Positions 8,878 to 15,459 of a stretch of 64,000 bases of DNA are shown here, in pieces. Source of the DNA: an uncultured Lachnospiraceae bacterium. Its GTDB lineage: Bacteria > Bacillota > Clostridia > Lachnospirales > Lachnospiraceae. The notes under the pieces were generated by a model. It ran no database searches. It was given only the letters and a program-made list of their open reading frames with translations, and had not been told where the DNA came from. Numbering within the stretch: position 1 is the first letter of the stretch; each line of letters starts with the position of its first letter. A program made the translations under genes and the position numbers. The DNA is taken from positions 1 to 64,000 of the forward strand of contig CASWVG010000004.1 in NCBI GenBank assembly GCA_949472775.1. Reading direction: 5' to 3'.

Positions 8878-8935
8878 TTTTACCCCACTTTGTGATTTTT
8901 ACCCCTTTTGCATAGTTTACCCCGCCATTTACCCC
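8878..8935. repeat. Four TTTACCCC direct repeats
   Basis: TTTACCCC occurs at 8879-8886, 8898-8905, 8916-8923 and 8928-8935. The spacing of successive copies is 19, 18 and 12 bp. The stretch 8697-9042 contains no gene. The repeats lie about 110 bp upstream of the XRE regulator and could be operator sites for it or iteron-like protein-binding sites. No replication gene is nearby. Confidence 0.6.
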
Positions 8936-9042
8936 ACCCCACAAAAGGGGTTCTTTCTATAAATAAGTGTAAAAAACTATGCCTTGCCCACGCAGGCTTT
9001 CCGGCCTTATAATAAAATCAAAAATAAGGGAGGGATGCCGTC

Positions 9043-9240
9043 ATGGAACTGCGGAAAATCCGCACACTGAAAGGGCTGACACAGCAACAGGTCGCAGACG
9101 GGATTCAGTGTTCTGCCACCGTCTATGCAAGATATGAGCGTGGGGAGTGTGAGCCTTCCATTGAGACGCTTCTATGGCTTTCCTCATTTTTTGAAGTCAC
9201 GGTTGACTGTCTGCTTGGCAATAACGGGAATATGCCCTGA
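9043..9240 (+). CDS. Small XRE/Cro family helix-turn-helix regulator
   Basis: This 65-residue protein consists of a single HTH_3 domain: a first helix with LRKIRTLKGLTQQQVADGIQCSA, a recognition helix ending ARYERGECEPS, then IETLLWLSSFFEVTVDCLLG. It has no partner domain. An AGGGAGGG ribosome site lies 7-8 nt before the ATG. Small XRE proteins of this kind control mobile-element or toxin-antitoxin genes. The upstream TTTACCCC array and the downstream type I toxin module are candidate targets, but that is inference. Confidence 0.85.
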   Translation: MELRKIRTLKGLTQQQVADGIQCSATVYARYERGECEPSIETLLWLSSFFEVTVDCLLGNNGNMP

Positions 9241-9280
9241 ACCTCCTGCTCTCGCACAAAACAAAACGGCCCCTCGGCGT

Positions 9281-9309
9281 TTGACATCCGCAGGGGAATC
9301 TGTTACAAT
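9281..9309 (+). promoter_or_regulatory. Strong σA promoter for an antisense RNA
   Basis: A consensus TTGACA (9281-9286) is separated by 17 bp from TACAAT (9304-9309). No open reading frame follows. The transcript would run into the terminator at 9364-9407 and give an RNA of roughly 90 nt antisense to the 3' end of the toxin mRNA. Confidence 0.8.
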
Positions 9310-9315
9310 AAAAGT

Positions 9316-9407
9316 ACAAAGAGGTACTGCCGATAGACGGTCAGCCTCGGTTTAGATTACTACAAAAAAGTAACCGCGTTCCTCAGCCAAAGGGCGGTTA
9401 CTTTTTT
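9316..9407 (+). ncRNA. Putative RatA-like antitoxin RNA
   Basis: The span between a consensus promoter and an intrinsic terminator has no start codon with a ribosome site. It overlaps by about ten bases the last codons of the convergent 30-aa toxin gene and shares its terminator stem. Convergent antisense RNAs of this design silence TxpA/BsrG/Fst-type toxins. The RNA start at about 9316 is estimated from the -10 box. A GTACTGCC...CGGTCA block near its 5' end is echoed in the toxin leader (about 9553-9590, opposite strand). Confidence 0.65.
9364..9407. terminator. Bidirectional terminator shared by toxin mRNA and antisense RNA
   Basis: A perfect 14-bp stem pairs AAAAAAGTAACCGC (9364-9377) with GCGGTTACTTTTTT (9394-9407) around a 16-base loop. 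The A- and T-runs make it functional in both directions. The toxin stop codon (9398-9400) is inside the stem. Confidence 0.85.
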
Positions 9408-9490
9408 GTGCTATTTATGTAAGCAATCAGGATTGATACAATGATCCCAAGAATCATCAGAACAACCGTCAGCAGTTCATAGTCACTCAT
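9398..9490 (-). CDS. Putative holin-like type I toxin (30 aa)
   Basis: This is a 30-residue peptide with a short acidic N-terminus (MSDYELL), a single hydrophobic helix of about 18 residues and a basic tail ending STKK. This is the pattern of the holin-like toxin family (Hol_Tox, related to TxpA and BsrG), whose overproduction damages the membrane. A very strong AAAGGAGGG ribosome site lies about 7 nt before the ATG. The 3' end overlaps a convergent antisense RNA with a consensus promoter, the hallmark of a type I toxin-antitoxin pair. Confidence 0.8.
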   Translation of the reverse strand: MSDYELLTVVLMILGIIVSILIAYINSTKK

Positions 9491-9774
9491 AAGCAATCCC
9501 TCCTTTCCCGGTTTTACCCGTAATCAGAGGGATAGTCCCTCTGTTTCAGAGAGATTGACCGCCTATCCCGTTATGGCAGTACCCCATAAATGTATTTTAA
9601 TAGAAAGCATGGGGCGGCACAATACCGCCCCGCCATATTTAGGTTTTCTTTTTCCACTTGCAGACTGTCTTTTTTCGTAGGTAGTCCACTTTTTCGTACT
9701 ATATATTAAAAATAACCGTATCTTGATTTTTCCCCACTGCCAGAATATACTCATGGGGAAAGAGGTGTAATGAA

Positions 9775-10146
9775 ATGGCTGAGAACAAATTCAACAACGA
9801 GGAGACCATTGCCCGCTGCGTCCCTATGGGCAGGCTCCAGTCCGTGATCGGCGGCAAATGGAAAATCCTGATCTTATGGTATGTGTCCTTTTACAAAGTC
9901 CAGCGGTTCGGGGAACTGATGCGCCGCCTTGACGGCATCACGCAGTCCACGCTCACCAAGCAGCTCCGGGAACTGGAAAGCGATGGGTTCCTCCATCGGG
10001 AGATTTACAAAGAAATCCCGCCGAAGGTGGAATATTCGCTCACCGAGTTTGGGGAGAGCTTCATCCCTGTTTTGCAAACCATGATGGCTTGGAGCGAGAC
10101 ATACCTCTGCCCTGACTGGCAGAATCCTTATGAAAATGAGCCATAA
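9775..10146 (+). CDS. HxlR family winged-helix transcriptional regulator
   Basis: This 123-residue protein has the full HxlR signature: a conserved cysteine before the domain (ARCVPMGRLQSVIGGKWKILIL), the RRLDGITQSTLTKQLRELESDGFLHRE recognition region at about residues 45-75, the VEYSLTEFGESFIPVL wing and a final amphipathic helix. HxlR proteins respond to reactive aldehydes, disulfide stress or quinones and usually regulate a divergent enzyme gene. No such partner is present here, which suggests an orphan copy within the accessory island. The start ATG follows AGAGGTGTAATGAA. Confidence 0.9.
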   Translation: MAENKFNNEETIARCVPMGRLQSVIGGKWKILILWYVSFYKVQRFGELMRRLDGITQSTLTKQLRELESDGFLHREIYKEIPPKVEYSLTEFGESFIPVLQTMMAWSETYLCPDWQNPYENEP

Positions 10147-10234
10147 AGAAGTGTATTCTGAAATGCCAGAGTATGAGAAAAAAAGGACTGCTGAAACAGC
10201 CCCACAACGAAAAAAGTCTCAAAAAGCCCAAAAT

Positions 10235-10285
10235 AAAACCGCCGAATCCGTGGAAAGGCTTATTTCCACGCATTTTAGCGGTTTT
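10235..10285. repeat. Two-tier hairpin after the HxlR gene
   Basis: An outer stem AAAACCGC/GCGGTTTT (10235-10242 with 10278-10285) encloses an inner stem GTGGAAA/TTTCCAC (10250-10256 with 10263-10269). It lies 89 bp past the HxlR stop and could be its terminator, but there is no T-run beyond the stem. The rest of 10147-10423 shows no gene. Confidence 0.5.
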
Positions 10286-10423
10286 CCATTGTATCAATTT
10301 CGTTGTTGCTATGTTTCCATACGCCTGCGGATATTTTCCTGATAGATGCCTAAAATTCCTATCGTTAAAAAATGCACTCAAACTCATGCTTGAAAATCGG
10401 AGGGGCATGTTGTCGGTTTCTTT

Positions 10424-11149
10424 TTATGCGGCACTAATGGTGATACTTATTCCCAAAATAATTTCTAATTCTTTTAAAGCTTCTTCTAACTTTTCTTTTT
10501 CAGCCTGGTCTTCCACTTTAAATGTTGCATTTGGCATAGATTGTAACGATAGAACAGCTATTAAACTATGATATGTTTGAAACCAAAAAGCGATATTTAG
10601 CTTAACAATCTGTTCAATTAAACACGCATTCAGATTTTGAAAGACAATCTGATTTTTTAGTTTTTCAAAATCATAATTTGCTTTCCAAAGGAAATTATAA
10701 AATCCGTCTTCATCAGCTGGTTTGGGTGCATCTAGTGCAACCGGGAAATTCTCGTTTCCTACCAGTTCTTTATTTACAGTATATTTATATTTTGGTAATG
10801 CCTCCTTATGCTTAGCTATTTCTAATAATGATCGATTTTCGATAGTCTTTTTAATTAAATGTGCTTGAAGTATCACATGACTAATATCATTTTGCAATGT
10901 CAGGTACGCTTTCCTCTCCTTCCTTAATTGCGGAATTTCAACCTGTATCAAAAAAAATAAGTAACTGGCGACATATCCGATAGCCAAATCATATGGAATC
11001 TGATCGTTCGGGATAGGCCCATTGAGTATTGTCAGAAATGGAAGTATTGATGGCCATGTGCTATATCTCGCAATAATCAGTACTGCCGGTATCAGCATTA
11101 CAGTTAAAATAATAAAAATACTATGTTTTTTCCAAAATTTATTTTTCAA
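10424..11149 (-). CDS. Two-helix membrane protein coupled to the CHAT protease gene
   Basis: I do not recognise this 241-residue family. The N-terminus is basic, then hydrophobic segments lie at about residues 11-28 and 57-72. The remaining 165 residues are cytosolic, helical and charged, with a coiled-coil-like start (RKERKAYLTLQNDI) and a Glu/Lys-rich C-terminal helix. The start codon is a TTG that directly follows the stop of the CHAT gene (TAATTG). Its GGAGGGG ribosome site is built into the last codons of that gene, so translation is tightly coupled. The arrangement suggests that the protein is the partner, substrate or effector of the protease, as in other protease-plus-membrane-effector defence operons. 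That role is inference; it does not resemble gasdermin. Confidence 0.75.
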   Translation of the reverse strand: MKNKFWKKHSIFIILTVMLIPAVLIIARYSTWPSILPFLTILNGPIPNDQIPYDLAIGYVASYLFFLIQVEIPQLRKERKAYLTLQNDISHVILQAHLIKKTIENRSLLEIAKHKEALPKYKYTVNKELVGNENFPVALDAPKPADEDGFYNFLWKANYDFEKLKNQIVFQNLNACLIEQIVKLNIAFWFQTYHSLIAVLSLQSMPNATFKVEDQAEKEKLEEALKELEIILGISITISAA

Positions 11150-14092
11150 TTACACCCCTCCGATCAGAACAAAACCACACCAACACATTGGGTTGCTAAA
11201 TGGACATTCTTTTAAGCTCTCGGTATATAAGCTATGACGTAATTCTCTATTCTGTGTACTATTCTCCAACATATTGCAAAATTTTCTCAACTGGTATCCT
11301 TTATAATTTTTTAATCTGTCTAAGGCGATCCAAAACGCTTCCGTTATTGTGTGATTCTCCCTTATTGCGCAGAAAAATTCATATTCAAACACTAATGATG
11401 CCGATGAGCGAACATTCCAAAGCGTTTCTACTGTAGCTCTGGCACCTGCGATTCTACAAGCCGACCCAATGCCAAATATGCCAAAATTAGCATATACCCT
11501 TCCATAACCACTTTGACAAACCGGAAGCATAACGAGCTCCAGGTTTGAAAGATCTGTTTCAATAAAATCTTTACTATAAAGTGTTTTTCCATCTGGTGTT
11601 AAAACGTAATTTCTTTTTTCTGCATTAAGTGAATTAATATCTTGGTATATCCCGTGTCCGGACAAAACAAGTGCACCTTTCGCTTTCATAAGTTCCTTTG
11701 ATAATGTTGTTTTAAAGACCTTGCTTACAACTTGATAGTCAACAGATTTTTCCAGAAAATCAACCACATCGATTGTTCTCGTTGACATCTCAATTAAGAA
11801 TAGCTCTCTCTCTGATGCAACAACATGAACATTAACTGCTAAACAATCATGAATTGCTGAAGCAATTGGAAATTCCGTAATCTGTTTCTGGAGATTCAGA
11901 TAAATATCCTTGTAGCAGAATAAATGTTCATTCATGATTTCTTCCAATTTTCGGGCAATTTCATACGCAGTCTTAATTTTTTCTTCAACAGAATATTCCT
12001 TCTTATCAAGTTGAATCGCATCAGAGATTTCGGCATCCTCAATAAAAGGAATATCCTCATCATCAACCATCCGAAGGCTTTCATAATAGATATCGTTCTG
12101 ATCAATCAGAAACACATGCCATCCGTTAGCTTCCTGCCATATATCGATATAAAGCCCTTCAAGCGAACGCATTCTGTTCAAAAGCTGATCAACTTTGATT
12201 TTAGAGAAGTGCTCCATGCTGCTATTTCGTTTTATAAAACCATGTGCCTCACATTGCATATCATAAATGATATTTTTATAAGGCGCCACCTGATTGTAGA
12301 ATTCTCTCAGGTCATGCGGAATATCCAATGAAGCAGAGGTATCCAATAACCAAAAATACTGATATAATTCTTCTTCCAGCAAATGTAGAAACTGACTCTG
12401 TTTTTCTATACTATCAATATAGGCTGCTTGTTCAATTATAAACACAATTTGTCTGATAAGTTCAGAATGCAATTTCCATGAATGTTCCATCCTATGTTCT
12501 ACGTTTCCCTGCAGAAAACGAATGAGCTCATTACTCTGCACAGCATTCGTATAGAAAGATAATGCTTCCACAGTTTCTCCGTTCAGATCACCTAAGTACT
12601 CTTTCTTTGTTTCATAACTGTATCTCAGGATCAATTCAGGATCAATTTCATCTATCCATTCCGGAACGTCATCCATGTTCTGTTGCACTTCCAGTACTAA
12701 TGACCCATATCTTACAGCAGCATCTGCTGTTTCTATACTATCTTCTGTAAGCAGATCTTTCGTAGATTCATATATGGTTTTCAGCTCCTTAATTGCAGCT
12801 TCCAGGTTCCCCTTTTCCGCAAGAATTTCTGACAGGCTCCTCCTCACGGTTAATGCAAACAGTGTATCATTCACTCTGGCAGATACTGAGCGCTCATAGG
12901 CATCCTCCATGTATTTTTGTGCCTTTTGAATGTAATTCTCTTTTTCATCGTCATCTGCCACATAATATAATTCAAAACAAGCGACGCCCAAATTATATTC
13001 ATAGAGAAGCGTATCCATATTATTATCGCCATATCTTTTACGGCTTTCCTCATATACAGAAAGCATCCTGTCATAATGCTCTTTCTGATTCATAAGACTA
13101 CCCTCGATATTTCCGGCAATGTTTTCGAATTGAAGGTGTGATGGATATTCTAAACGATCAGATACCGAAAGTTTTTCCCTTATCAATCGGATTTTCTTTT
13201 CCGCAATAACAATATCTCCAGATAGATAATATGCATGGGCAAGCTGTGTATCTATGTTGATAAGTTCATCCTCGTCAGTATGCAGCAGATCGGCATTAGA
13301 AAGAGCCTCCTCCAGCAGTTGTACTGCCATTTGGTATCGACTGCATGATATATAAATATCTGAAATTCTACGATAGAAATAAGGTTTGCTGCTCATCTCC
13401 TTGTCGCCAATTTCATCCAACCACGCCAATATATTTTCTACATTATCCAAAGACTGCTTATAAAAACCAAGTTCTCCCAATAAATTGCTATATTCAATCC
13501 ATGCATGAAACACTTCTATGTCAGATTGCGAATTCAACGGATGTTCACTGGCCCATAATCGAAACACCTCTAGTGCTCTTGCTTTTTTGCCAGTCTGAAT
13601 ATATTCATCGCAAAGCATAACCGTAATATAAGTCCCATACAATGGATGTGCATGCGAATGCGTAAAAATATCCTCAAGCCTATCGAGCATTTCTTCTTGC
13701 TTAATATCTGGAGGCAGGCAATCGTGCTCCTTTCTATACAGTTGAATGCATGTTACTATCTGAAGTTTACATTCGATCGTTTTTTCACCAGTCTCCTGAT
13801 AAAGAATGATACAGCCTTCCAAAGCATGCTTATAGATTGACAGCATGTCCAAGAACTGATTTTCCAATGCTTCAGCCTCCTCGAAAAGCAAATCAATTGT
13901 TACTGAATTAGCAATTCCGTGAATATCTTCATAAATTGTACTGAGCTGTCTTCCCTCCATCAGGAACTCGCGTTCCTCATGGCATTTTTTTAACTGTTTA
14001 TACGCCTCCTCATTGTTAATGTCATTATTACATTCATCCAACAGCCTAAGTTCTTTATCATATAAATCACATATTTTCTTTTCATTTATCAT
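11150..14092 (-). CDS. TPR-CHAT domain caspase-like protease
   Basis: In this 980-residue protein, residues 1 to about 480 form helical tetratricopeptide-like repeats (pairs such as YSNLLGELGFYKQSLDNV and LEEALSNADLLHTDEDELI). Residues from about 650 to the end form a CHAT domain, a clan CD cysteine peptidase fold. The catalytic dyad is visible: His813 in LSGHG and Cys859 in LPVCQSGYG, followed by the family ARATVETLWNV segment near 885-893. TPR-CHAT proteases act in programmed cell death and in defence, for example the type III-E CRISPR-associated peptidase and proteases next to bacterial gasdermins. Here no Cas genes are present. The gene is the middle of a three-gene operon, 32 bp after the 119-aa gene and directly abutting the two-helix membrane protein. 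Antiphage function is inferred. Confidence 0.9.
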   Translation of the reverse strand: MINEKKICDLYDKELRLLDECNNDINNEEAYKQLKKCHEEREFLMEGRQLSTIYEDIHGIANSVTIDLLFEEAEALENQFLDMLSIYKHALEGCIILYQETGEKTIECKLQIVTCIQLYRKEHDCLPPDIKQEEMLDRLEDIFTHSHAHPLYGTYITVMLCDEYIQTGKKARALEVFRLWASEHPLNSQSDIEVFHAWIEYSNLLGELGFYKQSLDNVENILAWLDEIGDKEMSSKPYFYRRISDIYISCSRYQMAVQLLEEALSNADLLHTDEDELINIDTQLAHAYYLSGDIVIAEKKIRLIREKLSVSDRLEYPSHLQFENIAGNIEGSLMNQKEHYDRMLSVYEESRKRYGDNNMDTLLYEYNLGVACFELYYVADDDEKENYIQKAQKYMEDAYERSVSARVNDTLFALTVRRSLSEILAEKGNLEAAIKELKTIYESTKDLLTEDSIETADAAVRYGSLVLEVQQNMDDVPEWIDEIDPELILRYSYETKKEYLGDLNGETVEALSFYTNAVQSNELIRFLQGNVEHRMEHSWKLHSELIRQIVFIIEQAAYIDSIEKQSQFLHLLEEELYQYFWLLDTSASLDIPHDLREFYNQVAPYKNIIYDMQCEAHGFIKRNSSMEHFSKIKVDQLLNRMRSLEGLYIDIWQEANGWHVFLIDQNDIYYESLRMVDDEDIPFIEDAEISDAIQLDKKEYSVEEKIKTAYEIARKLEEIMNEHLFCYKDIYLNLQKQITEFPIASAIHDCLAVNVHVVASERELFLIEMSTRTIDVVDFLEKSVDYQVVSKVFKTTLSKELMKAKGALVLSGHGIYQDINSLNAEKRNYVLTPDGKTLYSKDFIETDLSNLELVMLPVCQSGYGRVYANFGIFGIGSACRIAGARATVETLWNVRSSASLVFEYEFFCAIRENHTITEAFWIALDRLKNYKGYQLRKFCNMLENSTQNRELRHSLYTESLKECPFSNPMCWCGFVLIGGV

Positions 14093-14124
14093 ACGATAGT
14101 ATCTCCATTGCGTGAATATACTGG

Positions 14125-14484
14125 CTACATAGATTCAATACTCAAATATACAGACTCACATTTCTTGATTATTATGTTAACCAGATACTCGTTCAGTTCT
14201 TCTATAAACTGCGCAGCCTTAATTTTATCATTTATATGAATGTTAAAACCGGCCTCACTGTATATGCATATTCTTAATTTTCCATCTCCCATAACATCTG
14301 CGTTCCATATGTACAGGTTTTCATTATCAGAAGTAATGCCGCTAAATTTCTGATCATCTTCCATGCCACGGACAAAATTATCAATCATTTCAAATTTTTG
14401 AATAATTTCATTCGTTAAAGCGTCAATAATGTATATATAACTGCCCTCAATTTTAATAATGTATGATTTACCATTCTGCTCCAT
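14125..14484 (-). CDS. Small conserved-looking protein, first gene of the CHAT operon
   Basis: I recognise no family for this 119-residue soluble protein. It is rich in alternating β-strand patterns in its first 100 residues (for example KSYIIKIEGSYIYIID and LRICIYSEAGFNIHI), then a helix with FIEELNEYLVNIIIKKCES. The composition suggests a compact β-rich domain. The GGAGGAC ribosome site 5 nt before the ATG is strong. As the first gene of the operon with the TPR-CHAT protease it could be a sensor, adaptor or inhibitor. The sequence gives no direct hint which. Confidence 0.65.
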   Translation of the reverse strand: MEQNGKSYIIKIEGSYIYIIDALTNEIIQKFEMIDNFVRGMEDDQKFSGITSDNENLYIWNADVMGDGKLRICIYSEAGFNIHINDKIKAAQFIEELNEYLVNIIIKKCESVYLSIESM

Positions 14485-14627
14485 TATAGTCCTCCGTCTA
14501 ATAATCCATATGTAATATTCTGCAATGCCCTTCAGTGAAACATCACTTCAGTGGTTTTCTATTGCAAAAACAGTCGGCTTAATCCAAAACATACTGAAAT
14601 AAACACGCAAATTCCTCCCTCATATAA

Positions 14628-15113
14628 TTATTTTTCCAGTATCATCAAGTAATTGTCCAGCCTTGCATTCGCATAACCCGCAAACAACTTTTCCATTTTA
14701 ATCTGGATTAAATACGGCTGTGCCGGTTCATGTTTCGCACCCATAATTTTGACTGGAACTTTTCTGTAAACACCACGGTCTTCCCGTTTATCAGCCAATA
14801 CAAGATAATGAATCTGCTTGATGATGCTTTCCGACAAAGGCACCTGTTCTTTTACCAAATCCTGCACAAAATCAAATGCCTCTTTATGACCGACTGCCTC
14901 TATATGGTCTTTTAACGGCTTCCTGTCTATAGCTGCCAGTAAACTTTCTGCCGATTTAAACCGTCCATCCGCTGGTTTTCTTGTATCTGCCGGAATCATC
15001 CAACGCCGTCCTTCACGAATAACACCCGAAACCTTCCCTTCTACGCATAATATGCGCACACGTCTATCTGAAATTTCCCATTTCTCTGCGGCTTGTTTTA
15101 CTGTCATATACAT
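14628..15113 (-). pseudogene. Fic family protein with two internal in-frame deletions
   Basis: The 161-residue frame starts with a helix-turn-helix domain (MTVKQAAEKWEISDRRVRILC), joins at about residue 65 to PLKDHIEAVGHKEAFDFV, continues through IKQIHYLVLADKREDRGVYR and HEPAQPY, and then jumps at about residue 139 to EKLFAGYANARLDNYLMIL, the C-terminal end of Fic proteins. Compared with full-length Fic proteins I know, it lacks the segment with the (S/T)xxxE(G/N)N inhibitory motif and the segment with the HPFxxGNGR catalytic motif. Both losses keep the frame. It cannot be an AMP transferase; it could persist as a small DNA-binding protein. Confidence 0.75.
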
Positions 15114-15330
15114 AAAGAGTACACCTCTCTTTCCAAAAAATTATACTCTTTTTCCGGAATAATATCAATCTTATAGGAATAATACTATACCGATATTCGG
15201 AACAAAAAAAACTCGAAAATACATTTCTGAATTCGTAGTTTCCGGCACGGAAAAATAAACAACTCGCAGTCCTGAGCTTTTCTTTCGGCCCCTTACTCCT
15301 GTATCAGAAGCAGTTCTGTCCATACGAATT

Positions 15331-15374
15331 AGAAAATGCTATGCAATCCGCGGAACTTTTGCATAGCATTTTCT
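15331..15374. repeat. Perfect 16-bp palindrome with T-run
   Basis: AGAAAATGCTATGCAA (15331-15346) is perfectly complementary to 15359-15374 around a 12-base loop, and a T-rich tract (ATTTTTTC) follows on the plus strand. It lies 85 bp past the stop of the minus-strand gene at 15460 and is about as far from the Fic remnant. It may be a terminator. The rest of 15114-15459 shows no gene. Confidence 0.7.
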
Positions 15375-15459
15375 ATTTTTTCGTTTGCCTGACATAAGTC
15401 ATAAGTTTTACAATGTTTCCTTATAGGCTACTGCTTTTTGCAAATGCCACCTTCTCTGT

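Noticed and set aside
10424-11149. The 241-aa protein as a bacterial gasdermin
   Set aside because: Size and a CHAT neighbour fit, but it has two N-terminal membrane helices and a charged helical tail, not the β-rich gasdermin pore domain with a lipidated N-terminal cysteine.
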